A stretch of DNA of 64,000 nt from Dyadobacter sp. MSC1_007 (lineage in GTDB: Bacteria > Bacteroidota > Bacteroidia > Cytophagales > Spirosomataceae), in the NCBI RefSeq assembly GCF_023667495.1, contig NZ_JAMOZL010000002.1, positions 558,001 to 622,000 of the forward strand, written 5' to 3'. Below are positions 37,964-47,248 of the stretch, piece after piece; position 1 is the stretch's first letter, and every line of letters begins with the position of its first letter. The notes below the pieces were generated by a model. That model worked only from the letters and a program-made list of their open reading frames with translations. It ran no database searches and was not told the origin of the DNA. A program made the translations under genes and the position numbers.

Positions 37964-39425
37964 GTTTTTTAGCCTGGAAATAGGTGAGCGGTTCCGCTTT
38001 CAATTTACTCTGTTTTCTCCATCTCAGAATGTCGCGGTTGCGGATCTGCTCGCCGCTGTGCTCAACCCGCCGTTCATGCACGATAGCCGCAAAAACCTGG
38101 TCTTTCGTGCTTACAGGATATTTGGCGGTAGGGTAGGCAGGCATTGAAACGCTCTTACGGGCACGGATCATATTCAGGTATTTAACTGCCTGCGGGATAT
38201 TGCCAAGCTCGTTCTCCACCTCTGCCAGTGAAAGGATTGTTTCCGCAAACCGCATAATGCGCTGGTTGATACCGCCTGTGAGGAATGATTCGTTCATTTT
38301 GTACATCAGCGAATATTTTTGCCAGCTTACCTTTTTGGTAACGCCGTCAATCACCGAGGCGTTGCCATTCTGCTGCCCATCAGTAAGCGTGGAAGCACCA
38401 TTGTTATACTTTTCTCCGGTGAAGTAAAATGAATCCTCAAAGCGTGGGTCTGTCTTTGCATCGCCTTTACCTGTTTTTTCAAACTCGTTAAGCAGACTGT
38501 TCGATGGGATCACGTTACGCCATCCAATCGCGGAATATTCCTGAGTACGCACAGTTTCTGTACCGGCTGTTGCTCCATTACCATCACCGTCCCAGTTATA
38601 AACCCCGCCGGAAGGATAAAAATTAACTTCAAAAATCGACTCCTTATTAAACTCGGTTTCTTCCAGGAAGTTGTCGTTATAATTGTCGACCAGCGCATAC
38701 ACGTTTGAATCGTACACTTTCAGCAACTCGGTTTTGGCAGCCTGATAGTTTCCCTGCTGCATTAAAACGCGGGCCAGTAACATTTGGGCGGCACCTTTGG
38801 TGGCCCGTCCCTGGTTTGCTGCATTGTAAGTAGCCGGAAGCGCGCCTTGAAGGTCCTGCAATTCAGCTGTTACATAGGCATACACGTCCGCTTCCGTCGA
38901 TCTGGGCAAACTGCCATCCAATGTCTGCACGTAATTTTTGTAAAGCGGCACGCCGCCCCACATGCTTACGAGCTCATAATATGCATAGGCGCGGAGGAAA
39001 CGCGCTTCGGCAAGCAGGCGCGCCTTATCGGCGGGCGCCAGGTCGGTTACCTTCTCTGAGTTGTCAACCACAGCATTCGCACGGTGGATAAGCCGGTAGT
39101 AGGCCAGCCATACGGTCCCCATTACCGAGTTACCGCTGTCGTGCGTGCCCAGCAGCAACTGGTTACGCGGTGTTTCGAGCTGGCCGCCACCCGCCGCCAT
39201 GTCATCGCTCCGCAGATCGTGGAGGAAAAACCATTCGCGGGCTACGAGGTTGTTGGATTTCAGCATCGAGTACACGCTCGTTACACCACTGGTAAGTTCG
39301 GCGCCATTCTTGTAATACCCCTCGACGGACACGCCATTCGGATTGGATTTGTCCAGCACGTCGTCATTACAGGAAAACGCGATGCCAAATACCAGCAGGG
39401 AGCCAATTATGATATATCTTTTCAT
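37884..39425 (-). CDS. SusD/RagB-family glycan-binding lipoprotein
   Basis: The 513-residue lipoprotein (signal ending FGIAFSC, Cys19) has the TPR-rich SusD N-terminal region (YYKNGAELTSGVTSVYSML, RLLAEARFLRAYAYYELVSMWGGVPL) and the C-terminal SusD segment (ERRVEHSGEQIRNRDILRWRK, ending NPGY). It caps the SusC transporter encoded just upstream and captures oligosaccharide at the cell surface. It lies 24 bp after susC. The ligand is unknown. Confidence 0.95.
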   Translation of the reverse strand: MKRYIIIGSLLVFGIAFSCNDDVLDKSNPNGVSVEGYYKNGAELTSGVTSVYSMLKSNNLVAREWFFLHDLRSDDMAAGGGQLETPRNQLLLGTHDSGNSVMGTVWLAYYRLIHRANAVVDNSEKVTDLAPADKARLLAEARFLRAYAYYELVSMWGGVPLYKNYVQTLDGSLPRSTEADVYAYVTAELQDLQGALPATYNAANQGRATKGAAQMLLARVLMQQGNYQAAKTELLKVYDSNVYALVDNYNDNFLEETEFNKESIFEVNFYPSGGVYNWDGDGNGATAGTETVRTQEYSAIGWRNVIPSNSLLNEFEKTGKGDAKTDPRFEDSFYFTGEKYNNGASTLTDGQQNGNASVIDGVTKKVSWQKYSLMYKMNESFLTGGINQRIMRFAETILSLAEVENELGNIPQAVKYLNMIRARKSVSMPAYPTAKYPVSTKDQVFAAIVHERRVEHSGEQIRNRDILRWRKQSKLKAEPLTYFQAKKHELLPIPQQEVDNNAKIETGDQNPGY

Positions 39426-39449
39426 TTCAATGCTTGTTCAAATGATTAC

Positions 39450-42400
39450 TTAGAAACCAAAACTCAATCCAACCTGCAATGTTCTCGGCTGTGGGTACAT
39501 ACCATAGTCGATCCCGTTGATGAGCTGCGTGCCGGTGGCCGTCGATGATCCGTTAACCCCAATCTCAGGATCAAGACCCGAATATTTGGTCAGGGTGAGC
39601 AGGTTTGTTGCCGAAACATATATACGCGCCTTGGTAATTGTGTTCCGCGTCAGCGCAGAAAGGCCTTTGCTAGGAATCGTGTAGCCGATACTGAAATTCT
39701 TCACACGCATATAGGAACCGTTTTCGATGAAGCGGTCGCTGGTACGGCTGTTGTTGTTCGGGTCGCCGCTCACGGCGCGCGGCACATCGGTGTCGGTATT
39801 CGTCGGTGTCCACGCATCCAGTACGTCTGTCCCTGCATTGAACAACCGCAGCATTCCTTGTTCGATCACTTTCGTGCCATTGTAAATCTTGTTACCCTGC
39901 ACGCCTTGCAGATAAAGCGAGAAGTCGAATCCTTTGTAACTTCCCCCGAAATTGCCTCCGTAGCTGAATTTTGGAATAAAGCTTCCCAGGTATTGGCGGT
40001 CGTTTGGATCGATGACGCCGTCGCCGTTGGTGTCTTTGAAACGGATGTCGCCCGGAGCGGCGGCAGGCTGATATTTGGTCTTATCGTCCCCGTCGATCGC
40101 ATTATACTGCTGGATTTCGGCCGCGCTTTGGAAAATACCGTCGACTTTCCATCCATAGAATGACTGGATTGGGTGGTTAGCTTCTGTTTTGGTAATATCA
40201 AAACCTCCGAAATCGTCATTTTTACCGGAGAAAAGAGCCGCATTCTCGGTGGCAAGGCTGATAACCTTATTCCGGGTAATGTCCAGATTCACAGATGCAT
40301 TCCATTTGAAATCGCCGTCGCTTTTGTTGTAACCCAGCTGGAATTCATACCCCCAGTTTTTCATTTTACCAATGTTCGACAATGGAGAGGATGAATAGCC
40401 CAGTGAGTTAGGGATAGGCACTTCCAGCAGGAGGCCGTCCGTGTTGCGGTTATAGCGCTCTGCGGTGAATGTAACGCTGTTGTTGAACAATGCGAGATCG
40501 ATACCCAGGTTGGTCATTTCAGTACTTTCCCACTTCAACTCCGTATTACCCAGCGAGCTGAAATATGAGCCCAATGCCTTGGTGCCACCAAAAACATAGT
40601 TGGAATTGTCGGCCTGCACGAGCGACTGCCATGCGTAGCTACCAATGCCATTGAAACCGGTTTGTCCATAACTCGCCCGCACCTTCAACTCCGAAATAGC
40701 CGGTACATTTTTCAGGAATTCCTCTTCACTAATCCGCCAGCCGACTGAAAGAGAAGGGAAGGTTCCCCATTTGTTTCCCGGCGCAAAGCGCGACGAACCA
40801 TCACGACGAACCGAGCCGCTGAGCAGGTATTTGTTGTCATATTCGTAGTTAAGACGACCTACGTAAGAAATAAGTGCGCTTTCGTCCATTGTACTCGTGG
40901 CGGTGGGGTTGGAAACACCCTGCATCTGATCGATGTCGTTATTGGGCCGGTAACCTGAGCCATTGAGCGTGTTGGTACGGAAAGTCTGCTTATCGATAAT
41001 GGCAGTCACATTCAGGAGGTGTTTGCCAAAGGTCTTATCAAAGGTCAGCTGATTGGTAATGACCGGTGAATAGTAGCTGGTGCGGCCATTGCGGAGCTCG
41101 AACTGGGTCCGGGACTTGTATCCGTCGTTGTAGATCGGGAACTGGTCGTTGGACAGATTGCTCACCACATCGGCCCCGAAACTGAAACGGTAACGCAGGT
41201 AGCTGGTGAAATTAACTTCCGCAAAGATCGATCCCAGCATTTTGATCCGTTGGTTCCGTGATACGTCCATGAGGGCAATCCGCAAAGGGTTATCCGGATC
41301 GCTGCCGTCCGCTGCAGTGGGGGAACTGTATCCGCCAGCCTTCGTCGGGTCGGTGACCGGCCAATACGGCAGATTGCGGATGGCCTGCATGACCAATGTC
41401 CGTCCGCCGCCAAAACCCTGCTCACCACGGCTTTTATCATAAGAAAAAGTCAGCGTTTGCCCGATTTTCAGGAATTTGGTGAGCTGATGGTCGGAGTTGA
41501 TACGGAAATTGGCGCGTTTGTAGTTGGTTCCGACAAGGATACCTTCCTGATCAAAATACCCCGCAGATGTAAAAAATCGCGATGTATTGTTGCCGCCGCT
41601 GATCGACACCTGATGCTGCTGGATCGGCGCACTGCGGAAAAGTACATCCTGCCAGTCAGTATGCGTTTGGGCAAATGTGGTAGGAGCACCCTGATACACA
41701 GGCTGGTTCAGATCGGAGAGCCTGCCAGGCATTGCTATGCCTGCATTGCCGAGCAGTGACGTCGCATACTGAACGTATTGATCGGTATTCAGCAGGTCGA
41801 GCTTCTTCCATGCCGATTGCGTGCCAAAGTAAGTATCCACATTGACGTGCAGCTTGCCATCTTTGGAGCCTTTTTTGGTGGTAATGATAATCACACCATT
41901 GGATGCACGCGATCCGTAAATGGCGGCCGAGCTGGCATCTTTCAAAACTTCGAGTGACTCTATGTCTTTCGGATCGAGGTTATTAAGGTCTCCGGATGGG
42001 ATTCCATCGATCACATACAACGGCCCGGAAGCATAATTGATAGAACCGATCCCCCTTATACGTACGATGGGTGTTTGGCCCGGACTACCATTATTCACGA
42101 CCCTAACCCCTGGAACGCGCCCTTGTAAGGCCTGTTCCGCACTGACGACCGGAAGGGCGGTCAGTTCTTTGGGTGATACGGACGATACAGCGCCGGTCAG
42201 CGATGATTTTTTCTGAGAACCATATCCGATCACCACCATTTCTTCCAATGCGCGGTCTTCCGCAACCAGCTTCACTTCAATGCGCGTTTGACCACCCACC
42301 GTAACCTCCTGTTTGGCATAACCAATAAAGCTGAAAACCAGCACGCTGCTTTCAGACGGCACATTGATGCTAAAATCGCCCTGGGCATTCGTGGATGTTC

Positions 42401-42593
42401 CGACACTTGTTCCTTTCAATGTAACATTCACCCCCGGGAGCGGATCCCCGTCGTCGGATGTTACATTGCCCGTAACCTGTTTGTCTGCAAGTGATCCGGC
42501 CAGCAGTTGCGCGGTAGTGGTCAGGGCCAGAGAGAGGACAAGTAGCCACGTCCTGATCCTGGTAAAAGTGTACCCTCGTAAAAGGTTTTTCAT
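39450..42593 (-). CDS. SusC/RagA-family TonB-dependent receptor
   Basis: A roughly 1047-residue outer-membrane importer. ATG 42593 gives MKNLLRGYTF and a good signal peptide; the longer frame from 42686 adds 31 unlikely residues. Parts: carboxypeptidase-D regulatory-like domain (VTGNVTSDDGDPLPGVNVTLKG), the TonB-box/plug region with EEMVVIGYGSQKKSSLTGAV and the RagA signature (GSINYASGPLYVIDGIP, YGSRASNGVIIITTKKG), then a 22-strand barrel ending in Phe. With SusD it takes up oligosaccharides using TonB energy. First gene of the four-gene minus-strand operon. Confidence 0.95.
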   Translation of the reverse strand: MKNLLRGYTFTRIRTWLLVLSLALTTTAQLLAGSLADKQVTGNVTSDDGDPLPGVNVTLKGTSVGTSTNAQGDFSINVPSESSVLVFSFIGYAKQEVTVGGQTRIEVKLVAEDRALEEMVVIGYGSQKKSSLTGAVSSVSPKELTALPVVSAEQALQGRVPGVRVVNNGSPGQTPIVRIRGIGSINYASGPLYVIDGIPSGDLNNLDPKDIESLEVLKDASSAAIYGSRASNGVIIITTKKGSKDGKLHVNVDTYFGTQSAWKKLDLLNTDQYVQYATSLLGNAGIAMPGRLSDLNQPVYQGAPTTFAQTHTDWQDVLFRSAPIQQHQVSISGGNNTSRFFTSAGYFDQEGILVGTNYKRANFRINSDHQLTKFLKIGQTLTFSYDKSRGEQGFGGGRTLVMQAIRNLPYWPVTDPTKAGGYSSPTAADGSDPDNPLRIALMDVSRNQRIKMLGSIFAEVNFTSYLRYRFSFGADVVSNLSNDQFPIYNDGYKSRTQFELRNGRTSYYSPVITNQLTFDKTFGKHLLNVTAIIDKQTFRTNTLNGSGYRPNNDIDQMQGVSNPTATSTMDESALISYVGRLNYEYDNKYLLSGSVRRDGSSRFAPGNKWGTFPSLSVGWRISEEEFLKNVPAISELKVRASYGQTGFNGIGSYAWQSLVQADNSNYVFGGTKALGSYFSSLGNTELKWESTEMTNLGIDLALFNNSVTFTAERYNRNTDGLLLEVPIPNSLGYSSSPLSNIGKMKNWGYEFQLGYNKSDGDFKWNASVNLDITRNKVISLATENAALFSGKNDDFGGFDITKTEANHPIQSFYGWKVDGIFQSAAEIQQYNAIDGDDKTKYQPAAAPGDIRFKDTNGDGVIDPNDRQYLGSFIPKFSYGGNFGGSYKGFDFSLYLQGVQGNKIYNGTKVIEQGMLRLFNAGTDVLDAWTPTNTDTDVPRAVSGDPNNNSRTSDRFIENGSYMRVKNFSIGYTIPSKGLSALTRNTITKARIYVSATNLLTLTKYSGLDPEIGVNGSSTATGTQLINGIDYGMYPQPRTLQVGLSFGF

Positions 42594-42762
42594 AGATTGT
42601 TGAATAAACGTAATTAAGACACTTATAAAAAGAGCGAAAAAAAACCAACACAGTTGCCTGCGTTGCAAAGGAAGCGATCCATCCATTTCGACGCGCCATC
42701 CTGATGTTGAAAACAGGGCGCGAAACTGTAAGTGGATTTAAGTGACAAAAAATGGTACTTGG

Positions 42763-42793
42763 CAAAGGTGTGCTATTTTTAATGAAATGTCAA
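42763..42793 (-). promoter_or_regulatory. Candidate promoter of the minus-strand susC operon
   Basis: Minus strand: TTG (42793-42791), 20 bp, then CACCTTTG (42770-42763), one base from TAnnTTTG. It lies between the regulator gene and susC, giving a leader of about 160 bases. Confidence 0.45.
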
Positions 42794-42832
42794 CACCACA
42801 CTTAAAAAAATATCACTTTCCTTTGAAAAAAT

Positions 42833-45800
42833 TTATATTTCATCCGATGCGCTGGTCAGGATAGCGACTGGTTTCCGTTTCAAAGCCATATACTCGGATG
42901 GGAGCATATTAAACTTAGCTTTGAATGACTTCGTAAAATAATTAGGCGTCGTAAATCCGGCCGAATACGAGATTTGCGACACATTAAGATCACTTTTTTC
43001 GAGCAGTAGCGCAGCCTTTTCGAGTTTAATGGAACGGATAAACTCGATAGGCGTTTGCCCGCTGATCTCCAACACCCTGGTATACAGCGTTCCCCGGCTC
43101 ATGCCCACATGTTTCGCCAGATTCTCCACACTAAGCTGGGTCGAATTGAGATTTTGGTCGATATAGGCAAGAATATCTTTGATCAGTTTGACGTCTGCTG
43201 ACTCTATCTGGGCTTCCGGGCCGGAAAAGCGGATTTGCCTCGAATAGGCATCTTTGAGAAGCCGGTTCAGCAACAGCAGGTTGTTAACCTTCACATTCAA
43301 TATTTCAAAATTGAAAGGTTTGGTCAGATAATCATTTGCCCCTGAGCTCAGGCCTTTCAACTGTTGCTCTTCGCCGGTCGACGCCGTGAGCAGGATAATC
43401 GGGATGTGGCTGGTCCTTTTGTCGGATTTAAGCTTTTGGCTCAGCGCAATGCCGTCCATTTCGGGCATGGCAATGTCGCTGATGATAATTTCCGGATGGT
43501 GGGCCAGTGCCTTTTGCCATCCTTCTTTCCCATTGCCGGCTTCAAGCACCTTGTAATGCATTTCCAGGTTTTCTTTCAGGTAATGCCTGAATTCTTCATT
43601 GTCTTCCACCAGCAGGACTTTAGGCGTCTCGTCCTGATGTTTTGGCATTGCCTGTTGTTCACTAGTAACAGGATCTATGTCGACAATCGAAGCGGAAGAT
43701 GCGGGTTCGGCGACATCCACTTGTTCGGGAGCGTAGGCCCGGAAGGGGAGACTAATACAAAAAGTACTGCCTTTGCCGGGTTCGCTCTCCACGCTGATTA
43801 ACCCGTTATGCATTTGCACAAATTCCTTTGCAATTGACAAACCAATACCGCTCCCCTGGTTCAATACCGAGGAGTCTGTGTCGCCCTGGAAGAAGCGTTC
43901 GAAGATCTTTTCACGGTATTCGGCCGGAATGCCAATGCCCGAATCGGAGATTCGGATGAGGAGGCATTGCTGTTGTTGCTGATCAGCCCAGCTGCTCATT
44001 TCCACGCGCACTTCGCCGCCCTTTGGCGTGAATTTAAATGCATTGGAAAGCAAATTGAACAGAATGCGCTCCATTTTATTGGCATCAAAGTCGGTGACGA
44101 GCTGTGAAATTTTAGTATCCAAAGTAAATCGGACCCCTTTTCGTTGCGATAGCTCTGTGAATGAATCACAGGTGTCGCGGATATGGGCAATGATATCATT
44201 CCGTTGTAATTCGAGCGTGAGTTCCTGGTTCTGTAAGTTCCTGAAATCCAGTAGCTGGTCTACCAGGTTTAGCAGCCGTTTGGCATTGCGCCGGATGGCT
44301 ATCATCTTTGGTTTCGATTCCGCGGAGGGTGACTGGGCCAGCAGGTTTTCCACCGGCGCGAGAATCAGCGATATCGGTGTCCTGAACTCATGGCTGATGT
44401 TGGTCAGGAATTTGATTTTCATCTTGTCCAGCTGCCGGGCTCGTTCGGTTTCCTGCTTTTCCTGTTCTTCCCTGAATTTTCGGTGCAGTTTTTGAATTCC
44501 ACGCCGCCGCATGAGAAATACGACCACAATGGGTGCCAGAATGTAAAATAAATACGCGTAAATGGTCAGATAGAAAGGTGGCCTGATGATGACCGCAACG
44601 GAAGCGGTGTTCGGCCCCCAGTCGGTATCGTTGTTACTGGCCTGCACTTCAAACCGATATTCGCCGGGACTCAGGTTCGTGTAAGCGGCCATATTGCCCG
44701 GCCCGGCCTGTTGCCATTCATTTTCGAAGCCGGTCAGCCTGTACCGGTACAGCGTCTGCTTCGGGTTAGTGTAGTTGAGAGCCGCATAGCCGATCGAAAA
44801 GTTTTGTTTGTAATCCAGGGTGATCGATTTAGCCACAGAAATGTCAGCGTCGATCGTATTTGAATCGGCTGACGAGATCGTCCGGTTACCGACTTTCAGG
44901 TTTTTAAGAATCACCGGAATGGCGCTCCGGTTTCTTTTCAGGCTCTGCGTATCCAGGTAGTTGAAACCCTCAATTCCTCCAAAAAACAGCGTATTATCCG
45001 AAGCCCGCAATCCCGCACCGAGCACGAAAGTGTTGTTTTGCAATCCGTTATAGACCGAATAGTTTGTAAACCGATTGGTATGAATGTCAAACGAGCTGAT
45101 CCCTTCATTGGTACTCACCCAAATCCGCCCTTGCGCATCCTGCAAGACCTTGTTGACGATACCGCTAGGCAAGCCTTCCCGCGCTCCGAATGCAGAGAAC
45201 TTCCGCGTTTGCGGATTATAAAGCGCCAGGCCTTCGCCGCCTGTTCCGACCCAAATGTTGCCATCCCGGTCTTCAAGGATAGATAGTGCATTGTTGCAGG
45301 GCAGGTCGCTGTTTTCCCGGTTTAAAGCCATTGAGGATCGTTTTTCAGGATCAAAGACAGCAATACCAGTGCCATGCGACGCGATCCAGAACTTCCCATG
45401 CCTGTCTTCGACGATATCACGGATGTATGCATTCAGAGGGATGATCCTTTTGGGAAGCGCAATGTCAGGATTGTGGTATTTTTCGAACTTTCCGGTCTTC
45501 GGGTCCAGCACATTCACGCCGCCACCGTTCGTGCCGATCCAGAGCTTTCCCTTCCTGTCTTGCCGTAAACAGAAAATGTCGCTGTTGCTTAACGATGAGC
45601 TATCCGGGCCCTGGGTATACTGCCGGTATTGGCCCGTGGAAGGGTCGAAGCGAAAGAGGCCGTCCTGAAATGTGCCGATCCACAAGGCATTGGGCGCGGT
45701 TAATGTCAGCGACAAAATGGCCAGACCTGCTGAGGCCGATTTATTTTTTGGATTGATGTTGTATTTGGTGAAAAGATTGGTCTTGCGGTGGTACAAATTG

Positions 45801-46963
45801 AGCCCGCCGCCGTCCGTGCCTACGAAAATATCGCCGTCGGGCTTTTCCGCAAAAGCGGTAACAAATGGCGCGCTGAGCCCGTAAACATCGTAAGGGTCAC
45901 AGCGTTTCAACCCGAAAATGGTCAGATTCTTATCGTATTTATTAATGCCGCCTTTATAAGTGCCAAGCCAGTAAATGCCCGAGCGGTCGATGAGTATGCT
46001 GCGTATAGACTTATTCGTTAGACTGAATGGCCGCCTGGGATCGGGAAGATGCCGGGTAATCTGTCCGCTGGGGATATCTACTATGTTAAGCCCTCCATCC
46101 GTCCCGACCCATATTTTATCTCGGTTTTCCACAGCGATCGCAAAGATCATTTTGTTACTGATAGACTGGACGTCAGCATGCTGGTAAACGAATTTTTTAA
46201 GCATTTCCCCTTCCATCGTAAGCATAAAAAGACCATCCTGCGTGCCAACCCAAAGGTGCCCCAGGCTATCCTCGGCCATTGCTGTGACGAAATTATTGCC
46301 GGTACTGGTCGGCGTTGAGCCCTGGTGCTGTACTGCCTGGAATCGGTTCTGCTGCCTTTCAAAACGGAACAGGCCATTGCTGGTGCCCACCCACATTCGT
46401 TTTTTGCTATCCACAAATAACCTGTGCACATGCTTTTCGGCAACAGGCGCGGGGACGCCTGTGGATTTAGAAAGCGTTTTGATTTTCAAAGTTTGCGGAT
46501 CAATGCTTACCAGGCCCTGTGTGGTGCCCGCCCACAGGTTTCCCATATCGTCCTCGCAGATCGCATTGATGGTATGGCGGCTTGAAACGCGTAAAAACGC
46601 ATCTTTTCGCCGGTTGTACCGATGGAGTGAGCCCGTAACAGTGCCCACCCATATCGTTCCTTTTTTATCTTGAAAGAGGGAAGAAATATCATTAGTCCGC
46701 AAAGAGGTGGTATCCGATTTGTTATGCCGATATACAGTGAATTCGCTGCCGTCAAATTTGTTCAGCCCGTCGTCGGTTGCAAACCAAAGCCAGCCGTAAC
46801 TATCTCTCAATATCGCATTGACCGTGTTGGATGACAGCCGGTTCATCGAAGTGATAGAGGTGAACTTGGGTTGTTCGACCTGGGCATAGCCGTAAAAGCC
46901 GCCAAAGTTCAAGGTCAGCAGCAGGCAAATCGGCAAAATGGCGGACGGTCGGATCTGTTTCAA
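42833..46963 (-). CDS. Hybrid two-component system sensor/regulator (HTCS)
   Basis: The 1376-residue inner-membrane protein senses a glycan in the periplasm and regulates transcription. In order: signal peptide; two seven-bladed propellers of Reg_prop repeats (about 40-690; repeats such as GWLWFATDDGL and GTIWVGT); Y_Y_Y domain (about 728-792); membrane helix (about 799-819); HisKA with His858 (NISHEFRTP); HATPase (NAFKFTP, DSGIGIP, GSGIGLS); receiver with Asp1163 (ISDIAMPEMDG) and Lys in LTKPF; C-terminal AraC-type HTH (about 1265-1365). It lies next to one SusCD operon and divergent from the other, so it probably controls one or both. All key catalytic residues are present. Confidence 0.96.
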   Translation of the reverse strand: MKQIRPSAILPICLLLTLNFGGFYGYAQVEQPKFTSITSMNRLSSNTVNAILRDSYGWLWFATDDGLNKFDGSEFTVYRHNKSDTTSLRTNDISSLFQDKKGTIWVGTVTGSLHRYNRRKDAFLRVSSRHTINAICEDDMGNLWAGTTQGLVSIDPQTLKIKTLSKSTGVPAPVAEKHVHRLFVDSKKRMWVGTSNGLFRFERQQNRFQAVQHQGSTPTSTGNNFVTAMAEDSLGHLWVGTQDGLFMLTMEGEMLKKFVYQHADVQSISNKMIFAIAVENRDKIWVGTDGGLNIVDIPSGQITRHLPDPRRPFSLTNKSIRSILIDRSGIYWLGTYKGGINKYDKNLTIFGLKRCDPYDVYGLSAPFVTAFAEKPDGDIFVGTDGGGLNLYHRKTNLFTKYNINPKNKSASAGLAILSLTLTAPNALWIGTFQDGLFRFDPSTGQYRQYTQGPDSSSLSNSDIFCLRQDRKGKLWIGTNGGGVNVLDPKTGKFEKYHNPDIALPKRIIPLNAYIRDIVEDRHGKFWIASHGTGIAVFDPEKRSSMALNRENSDLPCNNALSILEDRDGNIWVGTGGEGLALYNPQTRKFSAFGAREGLPSGIVNKVLQDAQGRIWVSTNEGISSFDIHTNRFTNYSVYNGLQNNTFVLGAGLRASDNTLFFGGIEGFNYLDTQSLKRNRSAIPVILKNLKVGNRTISSADSNTIDADISVAKSITLDYKQNFSIGYAALNYTNPKQTLYRYRLTGFENEWQQAGPGNMAAYTNLSPGEYRFEVQASNNDTDWGPNTASVAVIIRPPFYLTIYAYLFYILAPIVVVFLMRRRGIQKLHRKFREEQEKQETERARQLDKMKIKFLTNISHEFRTPISLILAPVENLLAQSPSAESKPKMIAIRRNAKRLLNLVDQLLDFRNLQNQELTLELQRNDIIAHIRDTCDSFTELSQRKGVRFTLDTKISQLVTDFDANKMERILFNLLSNAFKFTPKGGEVRVEMSSWADQQQQQCLLIRISDSGIGIPAEYREKIFERFFQGDTDSSVLNQGSGIGLSIAKEFVQMHNGLISVESEPGKGSTFCISLPFRAYAPEQVDVAEPASSASIVDIDPVTSEQQAMPKHQDETPKVLLVEDNEEFRHYLKENLEMHYKVLEAGNGKEGWQKALAHHPEIIISDIAMPEMDGIALSQKLKSDKRTSHIPIILLTASTGEEQQLKGLSSGANDYLTKPFNFEILNVKVNNLLLLNRLLKDAYSRQIRFSGPEAQIESADVKLIKDILAYIDQNLNSTQLSVENLAKHVGMSRGTLYTRVLEISGQTPIEFIRSIKLEKAALLLEKSDLNVSQISYSAGFTTPNYFTKSFKAKFNMLPSEYMALKRKPVAILTSASDEI

Positions 46964-47082
46964 TGGTCAAATAGGGTATGGCAACGCTTGTACATCACAT
47001 GACGACGGAAACGGCCGTCCACCGGGCTCGAAATACGCTCAGAGTCCAACTTGCTCTCTGAATCTGTCAATAATTTGGCTGT

Positions 47083-47111
47083 TTTGAACATTATTATCCA
47101 TTATTTGAACA
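47083..47111 (+). promoter_or_regulatory. Direct repeats, candidate HTCS binding site
   Basis: TTTGAACA occurs at 47083-47090 and 47104-47111, 21 bp (two helical turns) apart, the spacing used by AraC-type proteins. The second copy also forms an inverted repeat TGAACA/TGTTCA (47106-47121). It lies in the divergent gap between the regulator and the plus-strand susC. Confidence 0.5.
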
Positions 47112-47142
47112 AAAGTGTTCACGCCGGATAGGGCACGCATTC

Positions 47143-47150
47143 TACTTTTG
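47143..47150 (+). promoter_or_regulatory. -7 element of the plus-strand susC operon (TACTTTTG)
   Basis: An exact TAnnTTTG match about 100 bp before the susC start. No TTG is found 20 bp upstream, which fits an activator-dependent promoter; the direct repeats end about 8 bp before the expected -33 position. Confidence 0.5.
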
Positions 47151-47248
47151 TCAACAATTATTCAAAAACAATCTCCAAAAAATTATGTTCTAAAAATATA
47201 TTGTCAAACTGACAAATAAAAGTTTTATACCTCAAACCTTGAAAGCCT

